From assembly GCA_027924645.1 (NCBI GenBank), contig BSBN01000140.1:15196501-15260500 (forward strand): 64,000 nucleotides of DNA, read 5' to 3'. Each line of letters begins with the position of its first letter. Position 1 is the first letter of the stretch. The notes under the pieces are model-generated. The model was not told where the DNA came from. It saw nothing but the letters and a program-made list of their open reading frames with translations, and searched no databases. The stretch is from Cunninghamia lanceolata (Eukaryota; Streptophyta; Pinopsida; Cupressales; Cupressaceae). Both the position numbers and the translations under genes were made by a program. This document shows, piece after piece, positions 34,205-45,700 of the stretch.

Positions 34205-35880
34205 CTAAAAATCTTCGACACCAACACCTAACAAAGCATTCGCCAGTCCTTCAAATGCAGTAACTTTAAGAAGTTCACCAGTGCTGTCCTGCAAGTCCAT
34301 TTTAAGCATGTAGCTAAAATCACATGCTAAGAGATTAGTAGAACACTTTGGGCAATGAAAATGATTGGTGGAAACTTGAACTACTTTTTTCTTACATTTC
34401 TTATTCTCAACCAACAAGGGGCAAGAAAGGTAATAGAAGTTGTCCAAGTGGAGTTTGGAGATAATGGCCTTTACACAAGCATTTTTTTCTTGGCAAACCT
34501 TGTAGTTACAATCTACGAAATATCAATAGGATTTGCAAATTTGTGGGGGTTGAGCAGGTTATTCAACAAGGAAAGTAGAGGCTGGAGAAGCACTAAAGTG
34601 GAATACCATGCCTTCAATGTTGAGGCCTCTAACAAGTCTGGATTGATTAGAATTGCAATTGGGAAGATAGTGTCGATTGATTTTCCATGCCATGAGGTAA
34701 TATGGCCAGATTTCACAAGAAGAATGGGGGGGTCTGGTTGAAGGCACATTCGTGAGATTTGTTTCCCTTCAATTTGACAATGACGACCCCATAGTTTAAC
34801 ATCTATGCTACAACTTGACATGTCTATGATTGTAGTAGTACGTTTAATTGTTTCGGTCCCATCTCTTTTACGTATGGTTGATGTAGGTGAGATAGATAAA
34901 AGCAAACCTATGACATCAACAAGGGAATTAATAGGCACTGACTCTAGTGTATCTATGCTCTTTATATGGTAACTATGAGTGGGTATGTTAGAGTCTATGC
35001 ATGTGGAAGGAGTTATTGTTGATGAGTTGTGTAGGAATATATTGAAAGGGTTTGTGGAGATACTATATTTTGTGTTAGTCACTTTTACACGGCCATTTGA
35101 TATGAGGTAGAGGGCATTACTTTGAACTACATCATAGAACTCATCAACAAGTTCATTGAAGCAAGTTATATGTATTTCAGTTCCTGATTTGTCTATGAAA
35201 TCGAAGCCAAAAACTTTACCGTCATGACCAGCATTTTGGAATTCATGGATTGGAGTTTTTGCCAAGGCCCTACCCTCGATGGACCATTTCCTATGGTATG
35301 TAGTCAACTTTAGAATTGGTATTGTTTGAAAAGGGCCAATCTTTTGTTGGGATTCAAATATGTTGCCTTCTTGGAGTGAACAACCTTCAAATCCATAAGG
35401 GGCCAATTTTTGTTTGAATCTATTTTGTGGGAGGTACTCTGGAGCTTGGAGGAGAGGTACTATAGTTCCAACTATTGTTTCACTATTCGAGATTATATCA
35501 AACTTAGTAATTATGATAGCCCTACAACAAAATGAAAATCAATAATTTAATAATAAGTTATAAGTCAAATAGATAGAGCAATATAAATGAATCTTGAATG
35601 TTTGAGCATACGTGAATTTGTGGAACATCTTACGAGTGTAATCTCCAAGACAAATAATTGAGCCTTTGGCTAGGGCCTCTTCTACAACAAGATAGTTGAA
35701 TTGCTTTGGAAGTATAGCATGGTGTGTGTGCATTCCATCAGAGAGTTGCAGGCGGTATTTGACATTTGCATAATGTTCCTGATGGATGGAGTCTACAGAT
35801 GTAACTTGTAAACAAGGGTTTAGACTATCCATGCCTGCAAGTATGTTGGCTATGGCATTTGTAGTTAACATTGTTGTCAT
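34205..35880 (-). pseudogene. RPA1-like (RPA70) single-strand DNA-binding protein
   Basis: RPA1 binds single-stranded DNA during replication. Plant Helitrons frequently carry such a gene. Exon 1 (35880-35612) starts MTTMLTTNAIANILAGMD and encodes the N-terminal OB fold (YRLQLSDGMHTHHAILPKQF). A 90-bp GT-AG intron (35611-35522) restores the frame. Exon 2 (35521 to about 34600) has both core OB folds: WSIEGRALAKTPIHEFQNAG, KVFGFDFIDKSGTEIHITCF, then SLVDVIGLLLSISPTSTIRK and VKLWGRHC. The third OB fold with its zinc ribbon (FYYLSCPLLVENKKC ... HCPKCSTN) is at 34450-34340. It is cut short by a TAG at 34205, roughly half way through that domain. The join between exon 2 and the last part is unclear. 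The gene is otherwise remarkably open. Confidence 0.88.
35522..35611 (-). other. Intron in the RPA1-like gene
   Basis: The donor is GTATGC after codons for HKFT and the acceptor is TTTTGTTGTAG. Splicing joins HKF-T to AIIITKFD, as expected within the N-terminal OB fold. The 90 bp is AT-rich, like a plant intron. Confidence 0.8.
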
Positions 35881-36244
35881 GAAGTTACAATTGACAGAAA
35901 ACAATTGGCCTACGAGTAAGATGGACTAGGAAAGTTAGGGACAAAGATAACTCCACTTATTACTATGTGAAGATTTCAAATTTACCTAATTGCATGTTGG
36001 TAGGCAAACATATAATTGCCTCTTTATTCATTTCATGGTGCAGTTAGATTGATAGGTATTCGAATGTCTAATCATAGGATTCAAAGGCATTCTTTCCTAT
36101 TTTGGAGACCACTTACATATATTCGTGTAAAGAGGGCAACATTGTAAAAAAAAGGTATAATACTTTTGCGTGCATCTGGCAAGAAAAGTTCAAGTGAGAA
36201 AATGTTATTAGGGGTTGCATTATTTCCATAGTAACACTCATTCT

Positions 36245-36356
36245 AGATGTACATATATACGTATTAAAGGTACATTTCAAACAGAAGGTCTATACTTAAT
36301 AGATGTACATATATATGTATTAAAGGTACATTTGATTTGGTGCTTGCAAGACAAGG
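36245..36356 (+). repeat. 56-bp tandem pair
   Basis: AGATGTACATATATA(C/T)GTAT followed by TAAAGGTACATTT recurs with a 56-bp period (36245 and 36301). It overlaps the right end of the first copy of the 330-bp duplication. Confidence 0.8.
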
Positions 36357-36419
36357 AAGAAAAAAACATTCTAAACTCGTTTATTGCCCATGACTGAAAA
36401 AATAGATGCTGGAAATTGT

Positions 36420-36507
36420 TTCAATTGGCTTGGCACTAATGTGGACAATTTTCAACCATGGATTCTCTAAGTCAGCTCTCTTGTTCACAAAGGGAATGCC
36501 TTCGGTA
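36420..36507 (+). repeat. Copy 1 of an 88-bp dispersed segment
   Basis: The segment TTGGCACTAATGTG ... CTTGTTCACAAAGGGAA recurs at 42660-42750 in the same orientation, with substitutions. It is not part of any recognised element. Confidence 0.8.
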
Positions 36508-37289
36508 TAAATATAAATAATATCTTGTAATTTAATAGAAGGTCTATACATCAATTACATTTATCGCTATTTGTAATGAATTGCATAGGTTATGTGCAAT
36601 ATTTCTTATGCGAGCTTGTTCCTAGATTGGGTGATGACAATCGAGTTAGAAGCAAGATGATAGAAAAATTCAAATTGAAAATTATGACTACATATTTATG
36701 GTATATATTTTTAAAAATGTAAAACTAAGGTATTTAAATGCAAGATAACATTGGAAACATACCCGTCTTGTATGGGATTCAGCTATATTAAATTAGTTTG
36801 TATTGGGTACAAAACTATAGTGATTTAATATTTCACAATTAGTGTATAGACACAAGGAAAAATGAATCAAACAAATTCAAAAAATTATGTAACAATGTGT
36901 CCAATTCTAACAAAAAATAGGCATCCTCTTCTTATTACATGAAGAGTTCAAATGTACTCAATTGCATGTTGTTAGGCAAACAAATAATATGTCCTTTAAA
37001 ACTTGAAGCTTTTTTATTTATTTCACGGTGTAGTTACATTGACAGGTATTCAAATGTTCAATCGTAGGATTCAAAAGACGTTCTTTTCTAGTTTGGAGAC
37101 CACTTACATATATTCTTGCCAAAAAGCATCATTGCAAAAAAATGTATGATACTTGTGCAAACATTTGGCAAGTCAAGCTAAAATGAGCAAATGGTATCAG
37201 TGGTTGCATTGTCTCCATAGTAATGCTCTTATTATAGATTTACATATATACGTATTAAAAAGCTACATTTCAAAAAGATATAAGACTCG

Positions 37290-37733
37290 TCACATGTTTT
37301 TCAAGTACATCTCAAATGAGCGAATGATATGGGGAGTGTCATCTACTCCATAGTATTTATCATAATATAGTTCCCTAAGGAAAGTGCAGAGGCCTTCCAG
37401 CTTAGTTGAGGTATCATGGAATGTTGACATGGTGTCATATAGTGTTTCAACATACAATGTTTCTACAAAAGGTATCGTCTCATACACTTTTTTTGATTTG
37501 CGTACAATTTCATGGTAGCTTGATGTTACATGCATAGTAAGACATTAGACGTCACTTTGAAAGTCTTCTGGCTTGTTCACTGATGAACATGACTCAGCTT
37601 GCATGTTTGGGGCATCAAGTGGTTTGAAGGGGTTCACTATGCTTTTTCTTTTATCTGTGCTAGAGATTTGAATGGTGTCATTGGCATGTATGGGTTCAGC
37701 CATTTCCTGAGAAGAGTGCATAAATAAGAACAT
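37290..37733 (-). pseudogene. Unrecognised 147-codon frame with one stop
   Basis: One minus-strand frame is open from 37733 to 37290 except for a TAA at 37547-37545. The likely start is the Met of MAEPIHANDTIQI at about 37703. The region after the stop is hydrophilic with mixed helix-like character (RKSKKVYETIPFVETLYVE; LEGLCTFLRELYYDKYY). I do not recognise the family. It lies about 1.5 kb upstream of the RPA1-like gene on the same strand, so it may be another Helitron-borne remnant, but that is speculative. Confidence 0.3.
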
Positions 37734-37739
37734 ATAAGT

Positions 37740-40700
37740 AGAAAAGAAAATAAATTTATTTGTAATGCTAACATTATTTCATTTGTCAATTAAAACAAAA
37801 TATTTATTTTAAATAAAAAAAATTAACAACTATAATAGTATTGGGTGTAGTTTATTGTTTTGGAAACTTTAAATGAGAGATTAGGCTATGGAGGGATCCT
37901 AGGTGTTACTGCCATTTTGAATTGAAATAAAAGGGATAAGTAAAAAAATAATCCCAACAAATGGATTTGAAATAAAAGGGATAAGTAAAAAATAATCTCA
38001 ACAAATCCATGTCATCCACAAATTGATTATATTTATCTTTAGTGTATAGTTCAAATTATCTATTTCTTCCTGCCCTATAGGTCCATGGTTGCATTAAAAA
38101 AAGATGTTTGTCTTGTATCCATAAATCCATTAAGATTATGATTTACAACAATCAAGGAAACAAAAAAATTACATATACCATAGGGATACAAGACAAACAT
38201 CATTTACTTAAAAACATGGCAATTGAACTTGGCATTTAAACAACCATGGATTTAAATTTCTTATTGAATATATTAACTTTAGTTTACAAAATAAAAAATT
38301 AATATAAAAATATAAATTTGACTTTGACAAAGTAATAATGGATAATTTATAAATTATTAATACTATAAGATTTTAACATTTCAATTATATTTGTACATTG
38401 TATATTTAAAATGAAACCCTAAAACTTCAAATATAATATTATAAATTAATATTATATACCATATAAAATTAATATTATAAAATTGTATATTTAGAGTAAA
38501 CATATTATATATTTAATATTTATATTTATTTATATTTCAATTGTATTTAATTTATATATATTGTATATTTAAAAATGCAACCTTACAACTTCAACTACAA
38601 TATTATAAAATTATATATATCAAATTGAATATTTTTAAATTGTATATTTAGATTAAATATCTTAAATATTAAATATTTATATTTATATATAATTTAGTTA
38701 TATTTTATAGAACTAAAAATATATAATTATAAATACTATAAAATTTTAAGTTATTTTATATATAATATACAATATATAATAGATAATATCAAATAAAATT
38801 TTATTTATTGTTATATAGTATATTTTATATAACGTACATTAATTAATAATTTGTAAAATAATATTAAATTATAAAAATGTATATTTATATTAAATATTTA
38901 ATTAAAATTTAATTATATTTATTTTAAATACAATATATAATATTTAATATAATGTATATTATCTAATCTAATCTAATCTAATTTTATTTATTTGAAGTCA
39001 AGCATAAAAAAATACACCATAGTTAATTTAATTAAAGTTATATAATCATTATTGATAAAATTTGGGCCCCTTTTTTTGGGTATAATCATTATTGGTAATT
39101 TTTTTTACTTGTTACACATTTTATGTTTACTATGATTTGTCTATACATGTTATGTGTGTTATTGTTTACTATGATTTGCCTATACATGTTATATCTGTTA
39201 TCATAGTTATACCCATGAAATTTCAAACAAAGACAATGTTCTTGCATATAATAAATAATCATACAATTTCATCATTAGCAAGAAAAGATTATTACTTTCT
39301 AATCTTGATAAAATCGTAATTTTGTATATATGTATTTAAATCTATCATTTACTACCCACTAAATCATAACTATGCCTCCCTTACATAATAATTCTTAAAT
39401 TACATAAGAATCTATATTATATTTATTATCATCTTCTTCAAATGGAAACTACTTTTATCTAAGCAGAAGACACTTCATTTAATTTTCATAAACTACATGA
39501 ACATAATAGTAATATAGTAGTAAGATAGGATCTTCTCATGTAAGATATCTACCCAATAACCATTTACTTCCACATAGAAAATTCAAGTATTTGAAAGATA
39601 GAAACCTATTACTTGCAATATTTTCATTTAATTTTCATAAACTACATGAATATAATAGTAATATAGTAGTAAGATAGTAGTTTACATAGAGTTACACTTC
39701 TTCATATTGATTTTCATGAAAAGAGAAAATGTTAAAGGATTGATCTGCATTAAGCCCTTACAAAAATCTAATCCCAAATTCTAGTTTTAATTTTTTGAAA
39801 GTCAAAAAACCTAAAACTAAGTTCAATGGTTGGTCAATCATTGCATTCCAAGTAGACTTGTGGCAAATTGTTCTTTTTGCTCTTAAATTTGATGAGAATA
39901 GTAAATAGTAAAGGATTGATAAGCTTTGAGACATCAAATAGAAACTTGCTCTCTAGTTCTAGTTCTGGAGTTTGAAGTTTAAGAAGCAAAGAGAATTTAA
40001 GCTCTCAACAAAAGAGACATAAAACCAATTAAATAAAATCTATGAAAACTCCCAAAAAATTAATAGTATAATTAATATTTAAAATACTCCTTGATTTCCT
40101 TCTATTTCATTTATAAAAAATATATAAGTTTTTAAAATTTTAATTAAGTTCACTTATATTAATATCTATTATTTATTAATTACATAATATTTCTTGTTTC
40201 TATTTAAACATAATTAATATAGGTTATAGATATATAAGAAAAATATAGTAAAAAATCTATTATTTGGTGAACCATTTTCCCCTAATCTTTTAGTGCATTC
40301 ACTATTTCTTTTAAACATTAATTTTGTCTGCATATTATGGCATCTATATTTTACCGCCAACCCTTCTTAAACTTCTTAAACACCAATCAGGAAGTATTTG
40401 TTAGGAAAAGGGCAGGAGCAAGGAAAACCACCAAGTGCCCGTGCTATGTTTAATCAACAAATAAAAGCAGTTCTAGGTGTTGGAGGCAGGGAACGTGGCA
40501 TTAAATAGGGTGACTTGTGGGTAGATTTGCTCATCTCCTTGTATACCTAATGGGTTTCTCAACAAAAAAAGTCTCCGTGTTTGTTTCAGTGGTTTTTTTT
40601 TTTCTGTACCCTTCCCTTGCATTTCTGAGTATTTTTTTTCACATTTAATGTAACGCTTGCACAGTTTCTTCTTAGTTGTATCTTTTTCCATTTTTTGAAA

Positions 40701-40837
40701 ATTTCTCCTTGGGCCAAATTGGCCTGTGAGCTCTACTAAACTATGTATATTTTTGGAAGTAATTAATCTCTGTTTGTTTGATTGCATTGACTTAAAAGCT
40801 TAAACTGATTAATCTGTTCTCATTTGTTTGTTTGCAG
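37740..40837. other. Very AT-rich gene-free stretch
   Basis: 38.25-39.06 kb is almost pure A/T. Two small duplications are visible: a 39-bp tandem pair at 39125-39202 and a 55-bp direct repeat (39474-39528 and 39623-39677, one mismatch). No coding sequence was recognised. Confidence 0.7.
39474..39677 (+). repeat. 55-bp direct repeat pair
   Basis: TTCATTTAATTTTCATAAAC through AGTAGTAAGATAG occurs at 39474-39528 and 39623-39677 with a single C/T difference. The spacing is 149 bp. Confidence 0.9.
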
Positions 40838-40956
40838 TGTGGAATGAATTGGAAAAAGAGAACAAAGAGTTCTTCCCAAGGTATATGGAAAAGAGAAAAG
40901 AAAATCCAAACCAAGAATTGAAGTAGATGTTAGATGATATAAGCGCTAGATTTTAG
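40838..40956 (+). pseudogene. Exon fragment of a plant-specific uncharacterised family
   Basis: Directly after a good acceptor (TTTGTTTGCAG) the sequence reads VWNELEKENKEFFPRYMEKR and continues to MLDDISARF. The block VWNELEKENKEFF is the C-terminal half of a short conserved plant domain (the TIGR01589-type family of unknown function). The preceding exon with the LIERCLQLYM-type half is not seen upstream. A TAG after NQELK stands where Gln would fit, and a second TAG ends the frame at 40956. It is a single exon piece, probably captured or left from a decayed gene. Confidence 0.6.
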
Positions 40957-41307
40957 AAACTCGCTCTCTAAGACATTCCATTATTTTTATAGTTTGTTTT
41001 ATGGGAGCAACTAAGGATCAAATTGCAAAACATCCCATTATTTTTGGTCCATGTATTCCATATAATGTGCACTTGGTGCATATATGGTCTGTACTAAATA
41101 GCATAGGGAAATTAGTGTTTCCTGTTTTAGATAATTGAAGGCAATAATGTACACCACTTATTTTCTTTTCTGTATGAGCAATTGAAAATATTATTTGAGC
41201 CATCATTGTGCCAATGGCAAATAGAAAAGTAAAAATTCCCTTGTGTTTTAACAATTTAATTATCTGGCCATTACTATTTTTCTAAACAAAAGTAACCTTT
41301 AAAATAA

Positions 41308-41951
41308 CCTTGCCAGAATTTAGTTATAGTGGGCATACCTGCATTTGCTGAGAATTGCGGACAACAAGCAAGCAGAGGCAGTGGGAATGGTGTGGTAACA
41401 CTACTCACCATTGCCGTGTGTCTGGTCTCTAGAGCCAGTGCGGTGGAGGAGGCGGACCCACCCCTGTAGGGCAAGGAATGGACTCCATTATTACTGAAAA
41501 TGTGTTTAATAAAATGCTAAAGCACAAAAACGATGGGAGTTGCCCAGGAAACAAATTCTACACTTATGCTACCTTCATTGCAGCAGCCAATGCCCTCAAT
41601 GGATTTGGAAACATCACATGAAACCATCAGTAATTAGTTTCATTTCATAGTTTTAATAATATCATCGCTGCTTTCATATTAATAATTACTGTCTTTTCTA
41701 ATATTCATGGCTGCCCATGTCAATGATGATAATCACTGCTTTTGATCTGGGCGATCTAAACTATATTTGTAGTTTGTTAATGTCAGGGATGTTGTGTCAA
41801 CAGGTGGCTGGCCAATGGCGGCAGATGGTCCAGACACTTGGGGGTACTGCTTCCTCAGAGAGAATGGAGGTGGAGATTATTGCAACTCATAGCAGGCTCC
41901 TTGCACTTCTACAAAGCCTATTATTACAACTAGGCCTATTCAGATATCATG
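41308..41951 (+). pseudogene. Class I (GH19) chitinase pseudogene, two exons
   Basis: GH19 chitinases hydrolyse chitin in plant defence. Exon 1 shows a signal-peptide end (LVIVGIPAFA), the hevein start ENCGQQAS, a deletion with frame change, the hevein end [11 protein letters not shown], and the catalytic domain start ([39 protein letters not shown]). It stops at a TGA at 41619, so the last part of exon 1 with the catalytic His-Glu-Thr is absent. Exon 2 (41804-41951) begins after CAACAG with [17 protein letters not shown] and ends RPIQIS at a GTAAGC donor. Exon 2 has a TAG after DYCNS. The TAG at 41430 falls where hevein has Gln. Later exons are missing. Confidence 0.85.
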
Positions 41952-42289
41952 GTAAGCCTGTTCTCTCAATTCATTGAAACACATGTTGTTACTATATTGT
42001 TAAATCAAAATGCATATTGGCAGTATTGAGCAGGGACTAAAATTATATAGCAACTGGGAAGGCAATAGTTGAACGACTTAGATATTTTTGCTCCAGACTC
42101 CACAATCTCGTTCAATTCAAGACATTTTTATTGTATAATTCAAGAACACTAGATATGGGGAAAGATAACCACAGATCATGAAATTTATTTGCCTTTACAC
42201 AACAAAAACACCTAGCATGAACTGATAAAAATCGTCAAAGCGGTGACGAGCTCTTAAGACTTTCCAGCCAATATATTCTAGTGTGAGAA

Positions 42290-42665
42290 ATGCTCAATGT
42301 ATTGGTATATCGGCTGAGTGAAGTTGTAGTCTGCCGATGAGAAATGTCTGGCCTACAAGCATGTTTTGGGAGTAGTATCGGAGTGACCGAAGTGTGTCGG
42401 AAGAAGGGAATAATGTGTGGCCGATGGTTTAAGTCACATCGACGGGTTCGAAGGAGTCAACAAAGTGGTGATCGGCGCATCATGGAGAAATTTGGAATGA
42501 ATGCCAATAGTGTATGTTTTGCCGATGGTTGAACCCGTTCAAAGGATAAACAATAAATGGCAGTTCAAAGGATAAACAATAAATGGTGGCGTAAAAATAC
42601 TCGGTGAAGGGGAATGAAAAATGGCGAACGACGGCTGCCAAAATCGAACGGCCTAGAAGTTTCAA
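42290..42665. repeat. ATCGGC/GCCGAT word cluster
   Basis: This island of CpG-containing words (ATCGGC, GCCGATG, ATCGGAG, GTCGG) lies in otherwise CpG-poor DNA, spaced 15-40 bp. The same word family fills the LTRs of element D (54.5-55.1 and 58.9-59.4 kb). It may be a divergent fragment of a related LTR. It includes a 26-bp perfect tandem pair at 42537-42588 (GTTCAAAGGATAAACAATAA...). Confidence 0.6.
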
Positions 42666-42750
42666 TCATCTTGGCACTAATGTGCTAGATTTTCAACCAT
42701 AGATTCTAAAAGTCAGCCCTCTTGTTCACAAAGGGAACACCTTTGGCGTA
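42660..42750 (+). repeat. Copy 2 of the 88-bp dispersed segment
   Basis: This is homologous to 36420-36507 in the same orientation and about 6.2 kb apart. The pair brackets the region holding the chitinase and plant-family exon fragments. Confidence 0.8.
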
Positions 42751-45700
42751 ATTAGAGGGATACCAATTAATTTTCGTAAGTGTCATAAAATATTCAGAAA
42801 CATACCAAGAAGAGAGGTCAATAATATTAGAAATGAGTGTGATTTCTAGTTGAGATTGATGTGACTATGGTTGAATGAATATAAAATGATTCTTTGATAT
42901 CCATTCTTCATCCTCTCGATGCCTCAAGAGATGTCATTAAATAAATACATTGCTAGACTCTCAATTTGATAATTTTGTTATAGAGTTTCATGAGATAACT
43001 ATCATACATTATGGGAGTGTTGGCCTCTTAGTGAACATTTAAAATTCAAACTGGTCGACCAGGCCATGTAGTGTTGTGTAGTATAGTCAAAGGACAAGGC
43101 CATGCTACATAACATAGTCCATAGGTTGAAATTAGGTTTTAGACAATTATGATATATAGTGGTAATTTGGTAATGAAATGCATTGGAAGTATTTGTTGGT
43201 GCATCAGATAAATCAAATTCCATTGCTAAAACTTTGTATTTATGAAATCTAAACAAAGTAACATCGAACAAAGGTGTAACTGTCTAGACTATGGACTTAT
43301 ATACCTTATGTGTATGCAATATTTTGTGTAACCATAATGGAGTTTGAAAAAGTTTCATATAAGAAAAGTGTATATCTATATTTACATTATATAAAAAAAA
43401 AATCAACAAATTACGCCATTTTTATTACCATGAGCATTACAAAAATATTAAAATTAAATATAATATAAGATAATATATAACACATAGTATTTAATTATTT
43501 TCAAATTAAAACATATAAAATTAGTTAAGAAATATTTTTTTGTGGTTCATGTTTCACAGTGCAACTTGTTAAAATGCAAAAGAGTTGCTGCACATTACAT
43601 TTCTCATAGGAGAGCTAAGATCTGTAGTACACTACATACACATAGTAAGAACTTCACTTCTAGTTTGTAGATGATGCCCTTTTAGTTAGTAGTTCTTAAC
43701 TATATCAATCACTACAAGTAATTTCTTTGCCTTCAACTTCATGTAGATAAACATTTTTTTTATTTTTTCAAAGGTTTGTCTATTTGTTTTCAAAAATAGA
43801 TAATATTAAAATTTTAAAATAAGTTCTTTTTAATTTTAGTAGTTGCCTAAATTTCTCCAACTTGTCTATCATATGTTTCTATTATACAATGTTGAGCTAC
43901 AACCCTTCCCCCAACCCTTCCCCCATGTGCTTTCATTGTGTAAGGTGTACCATTGAATCAAAGGTAGATTTCAACAAACACCCCTTCCATATTGCTTTCG
44001 GATGTAAATTTTTCCTCTTGCATTGTTGTGTTGGCTTGAGTAGATCCTTTTTTGAAATCCTCTTTAGCATTGGGTTTTTCTTACACGAGGTAAAAAATAC
44101 CTAACACACCATATACAACTATTTGTAACCAAATAGAAAAATTAAAAGGTAAGATGTTTCTAGTGACTTGAATGGCTTGGTGTGTCATAATCTATTAAAT
44201 ATTAGTTAAGGGTTCTATTTTTTCTTGATGTTGATGAAAAGGGTATTTAGGGTTTGGCATTTTATTTTCTTGAAATATAGATAAAGGTTCTTACTATTAT
44301 TTTTTGTTTTTTCTTTCATATGGAATATATTTTATTGAGTAGGGCATGCTTAAGATTTTATTGTTCACTTTCGATGTTTACATTGATTGGTTGGGCTCTA
44401 AGAAATGTTTTTCTTGGGACTGTTTGGGGAAACAATAAGTCCTCATTTGTAATCCATCATGTCTAGCCCACTTTATAATTTTGATATGTTGGTGAAATTT
44501 AATTCAATATATCCTAAATTGAGAATGTCTTTTGCAGTTTCTACTTCTATGGAGAAAATTAGTGGAAGAAAAAATATTTTGAGGCAAAACTCATGGCTAA
44601 AGCTAATAAATTATTTAGCTAGTTGTTAAATTAGAATATCATATTTTTATGTTATGGAAGTCATATTGGAATTATATTTCCTAATACTATAGATTTTGAA
44701 GTGTAGATGTCCTTACAAGTAGGCAAGAGATGGCTATGGAAACAAAAGGTATATACCATAATTTCACAAAGAAAAATTCTATGATTGTTCTATATAAGAA
44801 AAATGACTCTTGACATGACTCAAGTTTCACTATAGTTTAATTTTTTGTATGTATGTACTAAAGATAGGAGGTAATAATGGGTTTTGTCATTATATCTATG
44901 AGATTTTTCTAGCATTTCCCTTGGCATATATTGAAATAATATTTAGAGAAGCATAAATATTAGATCTTTGAAAAGATTGGACAAGGACCCATGACATAAA
45001 TTTATGGAAGGATCAACATTTTTGGATCAATCCCAAGGGTGTTGCTGAACAATCATAAGATGAAAATATCTTTATGGTTTCATAAATTCATGTCACTAGT
45101 CAAACCATTTCCCTTTTTATGTATTTCTTTTATTTTTAAGTACAATGAAGGCTTTTCAAATCACATTTTTATCACACTAGATTTGAAATCACTATCATTA
45201 GTACCAAGTGATCCACACTAAATTCTTTAGCATTATTTTTAACAAAAAGTAGTTCATAGTGTTGGAGCCTATTTTAAGTAGCCCAAAGAGGGTGTAGAAG
45301 ATCATAGGATCAAGGTGATTACCTACAAACTTTTCATTCGGGTAGACAGGATATGGTCTAGTGCTCCTAAACAAATTGTTTAAAGAAATTATCCCATATA
45401 CTTCTAAATATGAACATGCAATACATTATTCCTTGAACTACATCTCAAGTTAGTTAAGATTTTGGTATAGTTCTTATTACTTGTTTAGATATTGTGATGT
45501 GATTACTATAGTAATGGATATTCAATGGCCTTAGAAATCTTGAGATTTCATTATGTAAAGAAAACAAATGACTAGAGCCATTATCATGATATCTTGTTCA
45601 AGTGTATGTGGGTGCTTTTCTAATTCATGAAAACATTATACTAGTTTGGTGTAGATAAATTATACTAGTTTGGTGTAGATAAATGCTAACTATATTGCCC

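Larger units (their letters stand above)
30900..35880. mobile_element. Broken plant Helitron (Rep pieces plus RPA1-like gene)
   Basis: Helitrons are rolling-circle DNA transposons. Plant copies encode a Rep-helicase and often a separate RPA1-like single-strand binding protein. Here an RPA1-like gene and the N-terminal two-thirds of Rep lie in tandem on the minus strand. A more C-terminal piece of Rep lies on the plus strand and faces them. The helicase domain is absent. The terminal TC and CTRR ends could not be placed with confidence, so the limits given are those of the coding remnants. Confidence 0.8.
35950..37272 (+). repeat. Direct duplication of about 330 bp
   Basis: 35950-36279 and 36930-37272 are the same sequence with many substitutions and a few indels. 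Shared anchors include TTGGAGACCACTTACATATA, GGTATTC(G/A)AATG and a CCATAGTAA block. The spacing of about 980 bp holds unrelated sequence. Function unknown. Confidence 0.85.

Noticed and set aside
34355..34741. 128-codon plus-strand frame
   Set aside because: It is antisense to the RPA1-like gene, which has clear domain content on the minus strand.
36245..36356. Repeat spacing checked as a possible CRISPR-like array
   Set aside because: There are only two units of 56 bp with degenerate sequence, in a plant context. It is an ordinary tandem duplication.
40473..40787. 104-codon Lys-rich minus-strand frame
   Set aside because: It is composition-driven (poly-T on the plus strand), with no recognisable domain.
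43862..44104. 80-codon plus-strand frame with several Cys
   Set aside because: It has no family features, no conserved neighbours, and Met/Phe/Cys content typical of AT-rich random sequence.
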